In this document: one piece after another, positions 27,188 to 35,995 of the stretch | Layout of the letters: every line of letters begins with the position of its first letter | Position numbering within the stretch: position 1 is the first letter of the stretch | Source of the DNA: JBHOQS01 sp042408875 | Lineage (GTDB): Bacteria; Chloroflexota; UBA11872; JBHOQS01 | Assembly (NCBI GenBank): GCA_042408875.1 | Contig: JBHOQS010000011.1 | Location: 7,748-71,747 of the forward strand | Direction of reading: 5' to 3' | Length of the DNA: 64,000 nucleotides | Made by a program: the position numbers and the translations under genes | The notes under the pieces: generated by a model | What the model saw: only the letters and a program-made list of their open reading frames with translations | Database searches by the model: none | Told to the model about the DNA's origin: nothing

Positions 27188-27188
27188 C

Positions 27189-27458
27189 TCAGCGTGCTAG
27201 CGAAGGCAGCAGTGCAAACAGGTTGGTCGTGTAGGCCAGCATGACACGGATCATCCACGGCCCGAAGAGCAACAGCGCGGCGAAGACTGCCAGCATCTTC
27301 GGCACGAAGGTGAGCGTGGCCTCGTTGAGCTGCGTCATCGCCTGGAAGATGCTCACCAGCAGGCCGACGATCAGCGCAACCAGGAGCAGTGGCCCCGCAA
27401 GCATCAGCCCGGTGATAAAGGCACTGCGGCCGATCTCGATGACAGCCTGGTCGGTCAT
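27189..27458 (-). CDS. fliQ: flagellar export protein FliQ
   Basis: The 89-residue protein with two membrane helices starts MTDQAVIEIGRSAFITGLML and contains VSIFQAMTQLNEATLTFVPK, the FliQ signature. ATG at 27458 gives the standard FliQ length; AGGAGG and AGGAAG sites are just upstream. It is the first gene of the visible flagellar block. No convincing promoter is seen in the 340 bp divergent region shared with the aldo/keto reductase. Confidence 0.94.
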   Translation of the reverse strand: MTDQAVIEIGRSAFITGLMLAGPLLLVALIVGLLVSIFQAMTQLNEATLTFVPKMLAVFAALLLFGPWMIRVMLAYTTNLFALLPSLAR

Positions 27459-27693
27459 GTGGCTTCCTGCCTCCTGCAACTGCGCTTCCTGCCACGTACT
27501 CAGGCGCGGGACCTCGGTCGGGTCACAGTGTGCCGTGTGACCTGCTGCGCCGCCATGGTACGGCACCTGCCGCTGGCTCTGTAGGGAGCAAGCGCCCGGT
27601 TGCAGCGGCCAGTAGTCTCGCGCTGCGTCCGACGGGAGTACCGTTTGCACAGACAGGAGCCATGCAGCGAGCCGCGCTCGAAAGCATCGCTCG

Positions 27694-27714
27694 AGGCCTA
27701 TTAGGCCTTATAAT
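27694..27714 (+). promoter_or_regulatory. possible promoter/operator in the fliQ-aldo/keto reductase gap
   Basis: aggcct-att-aggcct (27694-27708) runs into TATAAT at 27709-27714, about 85 bp before the aldo/keto reductase start. The doubled self-palindromic aggcct could be an operator; no -35 match is seen. Confidence 0.3.
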
Positions 27715-27775
27715 TGAAGGACATCCGGGGATGGCCGCCGGCCACGCGGCAGAGGGCGGCGTGCCGACAGCACTG

Positions 27776-27799
27776 GGAGCAAGGACAGGAGCAAGGACG
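27776..27799. repeat. 12-bp tandem duplication immediately before a start codon
   Basis: ggagcaaggaca and ggagcaaggacg (11 of 12 identical) stand head to tail and end directly at the ATG of the aldo/keto reductase (27800), so the purine-rich ribosome-binding segment is doubled. Confidence 0.75.
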
Positions 27800-28768
27800 A
27801 TGGACTACCGCGTGTTGGGACGCACTGGCGCCAAGGTATCGGTGCTCTGCCTGGGATGCATGAACTTCGGCGGACCAGCCGACGAGGCTGAGAGCCGCCG
27901 TATCCTCGACCGCGCCTTCGAGGCCGGCGTGAATTTCTGGGACACTGCCAACGTCTACACACGTCAGGAGTCTGAACGCATCCTAGGGCGCTGGTTCGCC
28001 GAGCGAGGGTCCAGTGCGCGCGACCAGGTGTTCCTGGCGACGAAGGTGCACGGCCGGGTCGGAGAGGGGCCCAATGACTCCGGCAACCATCGCTACCATG
28101 TGATGCGGCAGGTGGAGGCGAGCTTGCGCCGGCTGCAGACCGACCGCATTGATCTCTATTACTTTCACCGCCCCGATCCTGACACACCGGTCGAGGAACA
28201 GATCGCGGTGATGGACGATCTGGTACGGCAGGGAAAGATCGTGTACTACGGCACAAGCCATTACCCAGCGTGGATGATCATGCAAGGGCTATGGGTGGCT
28301 GACCGGAGCGGGCGGCACCCCTGGGTGGCAGACCAGCCGCGCTATTCGCTGGTGGATCGGGCCATCGAGCAGGACATCGTGCCGTTTTGTCGCGCCACGG
28401 GCTACGCGCTGGTGCCGCACAGCCCGCTGGCGGGTGGCTTTCTCACCGGGAAATACCGCCGTGGGGAGCCGGCGCCAGAAGGGACGCGGCTCGCCCGCCA
28501 GCCCAATCGCGCCGCCGAGCTGCGGGATGAGCACTGGGCGCTGCTCGACCGCCTGGTGGCGATAAGCCGCGAGGTTGGCTGCACGCCGGGGCAGGCTGCG
28601 ATCGCCTGGGTGCTCACGCGGCCGTTCGTCACCGCCAGCATTATCGGGCCGCGCACCTTGGAGCAGTTCGAAGACAACCTGGGTGCGCTCCAGGTCAAGC
28701 TTCCGGACGAAGCTGTGCGCGCCCTCGACGAGGCCTCTGCCTTCGCCGTGCACCTGCCGCGGACGTAG
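27800..28768 (+). CDS. aldo/keto reductase
   Basis: The 322-residue TIM-barrel oxidoreductase (AKR, YghZ/YajO-like) has the catalytic set: Asp in NFWDTANVY, Tyr of the same segment, Lys in FLATKVH and His in LYYFHRPD. NADPH-binding signatures are in YALVPHSPLAGGFLTGK and TASIIGPRTLEQFEDN. Substrate unknown. The start at 27800 directly follows the duplicated ribosome binding segment. It is monocistronic. Confidence 0.92.
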   Translation: MDYRVLGRTGAKVSVLCLGCMNFGGPADEAESRRILDRAFEAGVNFWDTANVYTRQESERILGRWFAERGSSARDQVFLATKVHGRVGEGPNDSGNHRYHVMRQVEASLRRLQTDRIDLYYFHRPDPDTPVEEQIAVMDDLVRQGKIVYYGTSHYPAWMIMQGLWVADRSGRHPWVADQPRYSLVDRAIEQDIVPFCRATGYALVPHSPLAGGFLTGKYRRGEPAPEGTRLARQPNRAAELRDEHWALLDRLVAISREVGCTPGQAAIAWVLTRPFVTASIIGPRTLEQFEDNLGALQVKLPDEAVRALDEASAFAVHLPRT

Positions 28769-28975
28769 GCTGCCTCCCGCAGGCTGGCGCGCGGAGGAAT
28801 GCTCAGGGGGCCTGCCGCGCCGGCGCGGCCCCTTGCCCTTAGCGCGCCGCGTAAAAGCATCCGTCAGTCGAGCACTCGCCGCGCATAGGGAGCTCGGGGT
28901 GCCGGAGGCTTTCCTCTCGGAAGCGAAGAGTGCCTGAGCATGCCCGAGGGGGAGGACAGGCGTCGGTCGGGGAAG

Positions 28976-29059
28976 TGCCGGAGGTGGGATTCGAACCCAC
29001 ACGCCCTCCTCGGGCGGCCGATTTTGAGTCGGCTGCGTCTGCCGTTCCGCCACTCCGGC
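28976..29059 (-). tRNA. tRNA-Leu (anticodon CAA)
   Basis: Read on the minus strand, the acceptor arms GCCGGAG and CTCCGGC pair fully, the anticodon stem GCCGA/TCGGC encloses CTCAAAA (anticodon CAA, reads UUG), a long variable arm (CGCCCGAGGAGGGCG) marks a class II tRNA, and the T-arm is GTGGG-TTCGAAT-CCCAC. The discriminator base is A at 28976; the CCA end is not encoded. Confidence 0.95.
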
Positions 29060-29097
29060 GCAGTGCCTGTGTACGAGCGGCCTGCGCTGCCAGGCGC

Positions 29098-29604
29098 CTA
29101 CAAGTATACCGTGAGCCGGTGCGGAGCACAATGCCGGGTGTGCGGCCGTGCACCGTACCGGCGCTTATGGCGCATCGAGCCGGGCCAAGGCTGATCGCCG
29201 CGCTCGCTCTCGATGATGGCCGTGCAGGGCTCTGTCTGGCCGAGATTGAGGGAGATGGGGCACTTCGGCAGGAATGTAGTAAACGTCTCCAGCCTGCAAG
29301 AGATCGGGGTGCTCCGGGTGCTCCCCTCCAGCTTCTCCGCCTGCCCACCGAGAACGCAGATGGCCGTTTCATGGCCGGCATGTAAGTGAGCCCTAGCTCG
29401 GCCGCCCGGTAGGATGGCCACCAGGTGCAGGCACAGGGCCTGGGTGCCCGCAGTCTGCCGGGAGAGCCCGGTGAAGTACGCCAGGCCCTCGCTCCCGCGG
29501 TAAGCTGCGCTGGCGTCCGCGCGTACGAGCACGCATAGTGCCGCCAGTGCCGCGCCGCGTGCGGGCTCCGCCGGCTCGCCTGCGAAACCGGTGTGCTCCG
29601 CCAT
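29098..29604 (-). pseudogene. cupin-domain gene broken by two frameshifts
   Basis: The frame from ATG 29604 encodes LCLHLVAILPGGRARAHLHA and GHETAICVLGGQAEK, typical of a cupin metal site. From about 29335 to 29260 the cupin continues in another frame (QAGDVYYIPAEVPHL), then returns to the first frame (LNLGQTEPCTAIIE). Two compensating indels therefore lie near 29335 and 29260. The tail after 29215 shows no family resemblance. Sequencing error is the alternative. Confidence 0.7.
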
Positions 29605-29668
29605 CAGGCCTTCTCCTTTCGGGGAGCGGCCAGCCATGACCGAGCAGGCGTGGCCCGGCGGCTCTACA

Positions 29669-30139
29669 TCACTTTACGTGCCGGACCGCCAGACCGTGCG
29701 GATCAGCGCGTTCAACTCCTCCTACGACGTGCGTGATGCGGGCGATAGCCTGGAGCACGCCGTGCCTGCCGTTCTGCTCGACTCGCACAACGCCCAGACC
29801 GGGCGTGCTGCCCACCGCGTTGTTCACGCCAGCGACATTGGCCGTCAGCGGGTTGGGACCGCGCAGCGTCATAAACACCCGGTTGCCACTGGGCGAGATA
29901 TCCAGCAGGTCCGGCGCCGGGTCGTTGCTCACCTTGTCCGCGAGGGCGATCTCGTTCACGACAGTGTCGCTCGCAGTGTCCACGACAACGATGCGGTTCG
30001 CCGCGCGGTCGGCCACCCAGAGGAAGCGCCCGCGTCCGGTCAGCACTGCGCCGTGGGAGTCCACGAAGCCGCGATCGTCATGGCTGAACACGAGCTTCGG
30101 CGCCGGGGTATTCGGTGGATTGGGGGCGAGACAGATCGA
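29669..30139 (-). pseudogene. 3' fragment of a beta-propeller (YVTN-type) gene
   Basis: The frame encodes LWVADRAANRIVVVDTASDT and PDLLDISPSGNRVFMTLRGP, typical blades of YVTN/lactonase-like propellers, and ends normally at 29669. Similarity begins around NPPNTPAPKLVFSHDD at about 30139, 10 bp past the stop of the next gene, so the first several blades are missing. No start codon or signal peptide is present; probably a remnant left by deletion. Confidence 0.6.
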
Positions 30140-30151
30140 ACGCCGGGCCAG

Positions 30152-30787
30152 CTACCGTTTCGCACGCTGGTATTCTGTGAGGATAACGTTAATCTCTTGC
30201 TCCATTGCTGCAAGCGCCTCACGCGGTGACATCCGGCCGGCGCGCATTTCGCCGGTGTACTTGTTGTACACGCCGCTGATATCGGGGATCCACTTGGCAT
30301 GGCGCGGGTCCGTCTTGGAGACCTCGGCAGCCTGCAGCCACTTCCGCTTGGTCACGACCTTGCGGTATGCTGGGATATTGTAGCCACCGTTCCGCTCCAT
30401 AATCGCACAGCCGTCATTGATGAGGAAAAACATGAAGTCCACGGCGGCATCGCGCACCTTCGTCTTTGCCCAGCCCACAAAGCCATCGATGTACATGCGG
30501 TGGATGCGCCCTTTCGGCCCGCGCGGGCGCAGCGCAATGTCATAGTTGAACTGGAGGTCCTTCCAATCGTTCAGCGCGAACGGACCGGCGTTGCCCTCGA
30601 TGGCGACATTGCCTTGCACGAACCCGAAGCCCTGGCGAATGTCAATGCCGGGGCGCATGAAGACCCGATGCGTCTGATGCGCCGCAGTATACCATTCGGC
30701 GGCCGCTAAGCCCTCCGGGCTATTCACCGCCGCCTTCGTCTGGTCCGCGTTCAGGAGATCGGTGCCGTAGTTCCACAGCCAATGCAT
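30152..30787 (-). pseudogene. 3' half of a sugar ABC transporter solute-binding protein gene
   Basis: The 211 codons match the C-terminal lobe of family-1 (sugar) binding proteins: GFVQGNVAIEGNAGPFALND, GFVGWAKTKVRDAAVDFMFF, EQEINVILTEYQRAKR. Full proteins are 420-480 residues with a signal peptide, both absent here. Weak similarity (SDPGGG) extends to about 30805, where an in-frame stop occurs, roughly 50 bp from the end of the IS element. The natural C-terminus and stop are intact. Confidence 0.75.
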
Positions 30788-30851
30788 TCCCCCTCCCGGG
30801 TCTGATCAGGCCAAGCACTTTCAGACCGGGATCTGCGTGCGCGTCTCCCCC

Positions 30852-31831
30852 ACCTAAGGCGCATGATGTGAATTCTTGACAGGAGGGGGCCGCCGCGTCC
30901 AGAAATAGGGGTGAGCAAACCCTTTAACGCGGAGACCCCCAGCTATGCTGCCACTTTCTGACCTGTCTGTCCATGTCTACGTCGTCTACGTCCTTATCGA
31001 CGATGCCATCAGAAGCGGCAGCATCGCCATCCTCAGCCGACCCGGCCCCAAGCCAGCCTGCACCGACGCAGAGGTCCTCACCATCGCGCTGGTCCGCCCC
31101 ATTCTCGGTCGGCTCAGTGAGGCAGCCTTCCTGGAGGAAGTCCGCCGGGACTGCTCCCACCACTTCCCCAAGCTGCCTGTCCAGAGCGAATTTAACCGGC
31201 GAGTTCACTGGCTTTGGGGCGCTTTCGAGCAGTTGCGCCGGCATCTGCTCGCCCACTTGCCTGAAGATTGCCGGCAACAGCTGGACACCACCGCCCTGCC
31301 GGTTAAGCACCCGAGTCGGGTCCGAGGGCCGGACCGGTGGCAGGGACCAAGCAACCTTTGCGCCGACTTCGGCTGGGATGCTGCCCATCACGCATGGTTT
31401 TACGGATTCAGGTTGGCGCTGCGTACCGAACTGAGCAGCAGGCTTATCCGTGCTTGGGGGATTGTGCCGGCTGCCATTGATAAGCGGGTTGTTGGCGACG
31501 GTTTGCTGGAAGGGGCGAAGGTGAGGGGGTGCTGCTGGACCGGGGCTTTCGGAGCCGGCGTTGGATTGAGAGGTTGCGAAAGCGGGGCATCCGTGTGGTG
31601 CTGCTGCCGGGGCGGGTTGAGCGGCGATGCCTGCCTGCGGCCGTTTTGGGGCCGATAGCCCGGCTGCGTAACCGTATCGAGACGGCAGTTAATCAGCTGA
31701 CGGGGGAGGCGACGCTGGCCAGGCACAGAGCCAAGACTTTCTGGGAACTGCTTACACGGACGGCTGCCACGGTTATGGCTTACAACCTCCGCATCCTTTT
31801 CGCACATCAACTCACATAACGCGCTTCAGGG
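30852..31831 (+). mobile_element. IS982-family insertion sequence
   Basis: Imperfect terminal inverted repeats flank the transposase: the left end at 30852-30874 and right end at 31809-31831 match at 17 of 23 positions, with a core of gcgcatgatgtgaatt against gcgcgttatgtgagtt. Total length about 980 bp fits IS982 elements. A direct target duplication could not be found, in keeping with later rearrangement at the junction. Confidence 0.7.
30945..31819 (+). pseudogene. IS982-type transposase, frameshifted
   Basis: The first frame (from 30945) gives TDAEVLTIALVRPILGRLSE, FPKLPVQSEFNRRVHWLW, QQLDTTALPVKHPSRVRG and HHAWFYGFRLALRT, typical of IS982 DDE transposases. Near 31500-31525 the family pattern switches frame to VLLDRGFRSRRWIERLRKRG and NRIETAVNQLTGEATLARHR, ending at 31819. 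A GGAAGGGGCG tract lies at the switch. Either an inactivating indel or ribosomal frameshifting; the former is more likely since most IS982 members use one frame. Confidence 0.8.
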
Positions 31832-32006
31832 CACGCCGCTGCACTTGCCATCGCCAGTTGCTATACCTGGGGAATTGGCACGAGGTGTTGAGCCTGGGCG
31901 GCACGTTCCGGAAGAGGCGGCCGTTGCCGGGGCTGCCAGGCTGACGCAGGAGCTCGAGGCCCTCACTGTGGTTGCGGAAAACGCAAGCAAGGCTCGTCGG
32001 CAATGA
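31827..32006 (+). pseudogene. C-terminal remnant of an unknown gene at the IS right end
   Basis: An open frame runs out of the IS end and stops at 32004-32006 (RLTQELEALTVVAENASKAR near its end). Its stop overlaps the next ATG by 4 bp, a typical operon junction, so it looks like the tail of a real gene whose 5' part was lost when the IS arrived or recombined. Family not recognised. Confidence 0.45.
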
Positions 32007-33036
32007 TGCGCTGGCCGGGTCGAGCGCTTGCACGATATTCGCGCGTGTGTACAGAGCATCCGCACCGCCCGACGGTGGATCACTGCGATGCCTGCCTGCG
32101 CCTGTACTCTCGGGAGTGTCTGGTGCGTGGTGGGCCACAGTCGCTCTGTCGGGTATGCGTCGCACGGGTATGCGTCGCGGTGGCCCGCGCGCAGACTGCG
32201 GCAGCGCTCCGTCGGCGCCATCCTGGCTACCGGCTGGCGCGGGCCGTGCAGGAACAGCGCGGCGGTCTGCTCGCTGCCGGGCTGGTGGTGCTGGGCCTGG
32301 CGCTGCTCAGCACGGTGGTGGCCTCGTCGTCTGGCAATCCCCGCGGCCAGGCAGCGGTCGCCGACGCTCTCTGCGCAGTGGCCATGGCCGACCGTGCGCG
32401 CCTGGGCCGGTTCATGGCCCTGGGGGTGCGCCCCTGGTGGCGGTCTCCACGAGCGATGGCAGCGAGGGCGGCCCGTATGGCGCCCGCTACCTGGTGGAGC
32501 GGCGCAACGCGGACGCCAGAGGCTGGCGCTCGCAGTCGGCCAGCCTGCTCCAGGAACTCGTCTTCGCCCTGTGCGAGTCGGTCACTGTGGCTCGCGCTAC
32601 CTTCCGCCATCTGCCGGCATCACTGCCGGAGTCGTGGGCTCGCGAGGTGGAGCTGTACCTGTCGATCCAGCCGCCTGAGGAGGACCATGCGCCGGTCGGC
32701 AGGGCGCCGGTCGGGCGCTGGACGCTGGCGCTGGCCACCGATCCGCAGGAGTTTGTGTTTCCGCCCACTGCGGCGCAGTACATACGCCTGCGCATCCTGT
32801 CGCGGCACGGGGATGCCGCGTTCACCTCCCTGGGAACCTTCGCGCTGGGCAGCGCCGTAGCAGAGCCATCCTCAAAAAACCCGCCGGGGCTCCCGCCGCC
32901 TCGGTGCGCCTGGTGCGCTGCCGGCGCAGGCGCTGTGGCCAGAGCGGCGCGCCGGATGCGCACTGCCTTCGGACTGGCAGGCTGCGCTGGCAGGCGCCCC
33001 TTGCAGCGGCCAAAAGAAGCACGCCGCGTAGGTTGA
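32003..33036 (+). pseudogene. zinc-ribbon membrane protein with discoidin-like domain, frameshifted
   Basis: The first frame (ATG 32003) encodes a B-box-like zinc site, CTEHPHRPTVDHCDACLRLY, then CLV and LCRVC, and one membrane helix (GLLAAGLVVLGLALLSTVVA). At a GGGGG run near 32424 coding resemblance moves to another frame: APLVAVSTSDGSEGG, WAREVELYLSIQPPEE, VFPPTAAQYIRLRILSRHGD, resembling an F5/8 (discoidin) beta-sandwich. Adding one G restores a single protein. Two in-frame 15-bp duplications encode RVCVA-RVCVA and APVGR-APVGR. The last 50 codons are doubtful. Confidence 0.55.
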
Positions 33037-33062
33037 CCACTCCACAAGCACTTTGCTACACT
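33033..33062 (+). promoter_or_regulatory. sigma70-type promoter of the H+-PPase gene
   Basis: TTGACC (33033-33038), 18 bp, TACACT (33057-33062). The leader would be about 120 nt. Confidence 0.6.
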
Positions 33063-33188
33063 GTGCCCCGGCAACATATCGTTGCGCCGGGGACCGCCCG
33101 CGCTCGTCGGCGCCAGGGCGTACCAGGGCACATCGTCGTGTCCTTCTGCGACGGATGCAACGCGTGGACAGGGAGGAACTGGACCGCC

Positions 33189-35531
33189 GTGTTCGAAGAA
33201 CACATTAGCGACCTCGAGCGTTTGTTGCTTGTCGGGATCCTGCTTACTGCCATCGCTGGGCTGGCCTACGCGCTCTTCCTGACGAGGCAGGTGCTCAGCA
33301 AGCCCACAGGCACGCCGCGCATGCGGGAGGTGGCGGAAACCATTCGCATCGGCGCAAATGCGTACCTGAACCGCCAGTTCCGCACCATCGCCTTTTTGAT
33401 CGTTATTATTACAATTGTGCTATTCTTTACTGCATTCAAGAAGCCGGAGGAGGGTGGCGGCCTCGATATCTACATTGGCCTCGGCCGCTCGCTGGCCTTT
33501 GTCATGGGCGCGGTGTTCTCGGCCATGGCCGGCGGCATTGGCATGAATATGGCCGTGCGCGGGAATGTGCGCGTGGCGGAAGCCGCGCGGCATAGTTTCA
33601 GCGAGGCGTTGAGCATCGCCTACCGTACTGGCACGATCACTGGCATGCTGATCGACGGCCTGGGCTTGCTGGGCGGTACGCTCATCTTCATGGTGTACGG
33701 CACACAGTCGCCGCAGGTGCTGCTCGGCTTTGGCTTCGGTGGCACGCTGCTGGCGCTGTTTATGCGCGTGGGCGGCGGCATCTATACCAAGGCGGCCGAT
33801 GTGGGCGCCGACCTGGTGGGCAAGGTCGAGGCGAATATCCCCGAGGATGACGAGCGCAATGCTGCGGTCATCGCCGACAATGTGGGCGATAACGTGGGCG
33901 ACTGCGCTGGTATGGCCGCCGACATCTTCGAGTCGTACGAGGTCACTATTGTCTCGGCCATGATCCTCGGCCTGACTGCCTATAAGGGCTCGGCCGTGGG
34001 GGTGATCTTCCCTCTCGTGGTGCGCGCCATCGGCGTGTTCTCCTCGATCATCGGCACCTATGCGGTGCGAGCCCGCGGCGAGATGGAAAACGCCATGCGG
34101 GCGATCCACCGCGGTTTCTTCCTCTCCGCTGCGATCTCGATCATCGGCTTCATCGTCTTCGGCCAGTGGTACTTTAGCATCCAGCCCGATCCCGTAATCC
34201 GCGCCGACGCCTGGCGGGTGTGGGTCGCTACCGGCGTGGGCGTGCTGCTGGCCGTGACGATCAACTACCTGACTGATTACTTTACCCATACCGAGCACAC
34301 ACCGGTCAAGGAGATCGCTCGCTCCACGCAGACCGGCCCGGCGACGACGATCCTGTCCGGCATTGCCGTCGGCTATGAGTCCACGGTGTGGGCGATCTTC
34401 GTCATTGCCGTCGCTATTGCGGTGGCGCTGGCGGTCTTCCAGGGCGATCCCAACCGCGCTGCCTTTGGCGTGGCGCTGACCGGCATCGGCATGCTGACCC
34501 TGACTGGCAACAACATTTCGATGGACGTGTTCGGCCCGGTCGCCGACAATGCCAACGGGATCGGCGAGATGGCACACCTCGAGCCGAACGCGCGCAAGGT
34601 GCTGGCCGACCTCGACGCCGTGGGCAACACGACCAAGGCCATCACCAAAGGCGTGGCGATCGGCTCGGCGGTGGTGGCGGCGGTCTCGCTCTTCCGCTCG
34701 TACTACGAAGAGAGCGGCCTGGACCGGGTGGGCCTGACCCTCGATATCGGTAACCCGAATGTTTTCATCGGCCTGTTGATCGGCGGCGCGATCCCGTGGC
34801 TGTTCAGCGCCTTGATCATCCGCGCGGTCGGCCGGGCGTCGTACCTGATCGTGAATGAGGTGCGTCGGCAGTTCCGCACCATCCCCGGTCTGTGGGAGGG
34901 GAAGGCCAAGGCCGATTACGCTACACCAGTCTCGATCTGCACCGCTGCGGCGCAGCGTGAGCTGATCCCGCTGGGGCTCCTGGCTGTGCTGGCCCCCGTG
35001 GTGGTCGGCTTCGCCCTGGGGGCGCGGGCCTTGGGTGCCTTCCTGGGCGGTGCGATCCTCTCTGGCCAGCTCCTGGCCGTGTATATGGCCAATGCGGGCG
35101 GTGCCTGGGACAACGCTAAGAAGACCATCGAGGACGGCCTCTACGGCGGCAAGGGCTCCGATGCCCATAAGGCCGGCGTGATCGGCGACACGGTGGGCGA
35201 TCCGCTGAAGGACACCGCCGGTCCGGCGCTGAACCCGATGCTGAAGGTGATCAACTTGGTAGCGGTGCTGATCGCTCCGCTGGTGGCGACGGTCCATCCG
35301 GTAGACCCGAATGTGCGGCCTGATCCGATGCTGCAAACGATCGCGTACATCGGCGTGGCCATCGCGCTGGTGATCCTCGGCGTGGCGATCTGGACCAGCA
35401 AGAAGGAATCTTTCGGCTCCGTCCAGGTCGAGGCGGCGCTCTCGGCCCAGCCCCTGACGCCGGTGACCCCGTCCGGCACAGCGACGCCGAGCGGATCGGC
35501 CGGTCCGGTGGGTGCATCGGGCGGATCGTAA
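33189..35531 (+). CDS. hppA: membrane-bound proton-translocating pyrophosphatase
   Basis: The 780-residue protein with about 16 membrane helices hydrolyses PPi and pumps H+. The PPi-binding loop DVGADLVGKVEANIPEDDER is followed by NVGDNVGDCAGMAADIFESY, and a second acidic loop is GLYGGKGSDAHKAGVIGDTV. Lys in GNTTKAITKG, where K+-dependent enzymes have Ala, marks the K+-independent class (family knowledge). GTG at 33189 is chosen because GGGAGGAAC lies upstream and the frame further left is leader. The C-terminus adds a Pro/Ser/Thr-rich tail of about 35 residues. An intrinsic terminator follows. Confidence 0.93.
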   Translation: MFEEHISDLERLLLVGILLTAIAGLAYALFLTRQVLSKPTGTPRMREVAETIRIGANAYLNRQFRTIAFLIVIITIVLFFTAFKKPEEGGGLDIYIGLGRSLAFVMGAVFSAMAGGIGMNMAVRGNVRVAEAARHSFSEALSIAYRTGTITGMLIDGLGLLGGTLIFMVYGTQSPQVLLGFGFGGTLLALFMRVGGGIYTKAADVGADLVGKVEANIPEDDERNAAVIADNVGDNVGDCAGMAADIFESYEVTIVSAMILGLTAYKGSAVGVIFPLVVRAIGVFSSIIGTYAVRARGEMENAMRAIHRGFFLSAAISIIGFIVFGQWYFSIQPDPVIRADAWRVWVATGVGVLLAVTINYLTDYFTHTEHTPVKEIARSTQTGPATTILSGIAVGYESTVWAIFVIAVAIAVALAVFQGDPNRAAFGVALTGIGMLTLTGNNISMDVFGPVADNANGIGEMAHLEPNARKVLADLDAVGNTTKAITKGVAIGSAVVAAVSLFRSYYEESGLDRVGLTLDIGNPNVFIGLLIGGAIPWLFSALIIRAVGRASYLIVNEVRRQFRTIPGLWEGKAKADYATPVSICTAAAQRELIPLGLLAVLAPVVVGFALGARALGAFLGGAILSGQLLAVYMANAGGAWDNAKKTIEDGLYGGKGSDAHKAGVIGDTVGDPLKDTAGPALNPMLKVINLVAVLIAPLVATVHPVDPNVRPDPMLQTIAYIGVAIALVILGVAIWTSKKESFGSVQVEAALSAQPLTPVTPSGTATPSGSAGPVGASGGS

Positions 35532-35569
35532 TGGGAGACGATGGCTGCGGCCGCATGCCCAGCCGGCGA

Positions 35570-35597
35570 GGGCCACCCCGCGCGGGGTGGCCCTTTT
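35570..35597 (+). terminator. intrinsic terminator after hppA
   Basis: gggccacccc (35570-35579) pairs perfectly with ggggtggccc (35584-35593) around a gcgc loop and is followed by TTTT. Confidence 0.88.
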
Positions 35598-35652
35598 CGC
35601 GACACAACCGGCCCGGGAGAGCACAAGCAGTCAGGAGGCAGAGACAGCTACC

Positions 35653-35976
35653 ATGGCAGACGAACAGATGCACGCAGCGCCCGCTGAGACGCCGGCGGCA
35701 ACCGGCCTCCCGCAGGAGGCCGGACATAGCCATGCTGCTGCGGCTGTGACTGAGCATGGCGCAGCGGCCAAAGCCGCCGCTCACGAGGAGCACGGCCATG
35801 CGCACGTTCCAGTGGTGCTCCAGCCGCCTACCGCGTCCGACGAGGCCATGGCAGTGCTGGAGCCACCGATCAAGCGGTGGCGTTACCTGCTTCTGGCGCT
35901 GCTGGTCCTTGCCCTTCTAGGCGTGCTGGTTATCGCTGGCCCTCTGAATATCAACGTGCAGGTTGCCATTCGCTAG
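35653..35976 (+). CDS. small His-rich tail-anchored membrane protein
   Basis: The 107-residue protein has a cytoplasmic or exposed N-terminal part rich in Ala, His and Glu (EAGHSHAAAAVTEHGAAAK, HEEHGHAHVP), a basic PPIKRWR segment and one membrane helix (YLLLALLVLALLGVLVIAG) near the C-terminus. AGGAGG lies 14 bases before the ATG. The three H-x-H groups could bind a metal; that is inference. Family not recognised. It lies between the hppA terminator and the oxidoreductase gene. Confidence 0.7.
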   Translation: MADEQMHAAPAETPAATGLPQEAGHSHAAAAVTEHGAAAKAAAHEEHGHAHVPVVLQPPTASDEAMAVLEPPIKRWRYLLLALLVLALLGVLVIAGPLNINVQVAIR

Positions 35977-35995
35977 CGGCGTGGCAGGCGACGAT

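Noticed and set aside
28814..28829. 16-bp GC-only palindrome after the aldo/keto reductase
   Set aside because: Pure G/C palindromes of this size are common in such DNA and it lacks a T-run; not called as terminator.
33420..35624. 734-codon open frame opposite hppA
   Set aside because: His/Asp/Arg-rich antisense of a strongly conserved membrane protein; no domain seen.
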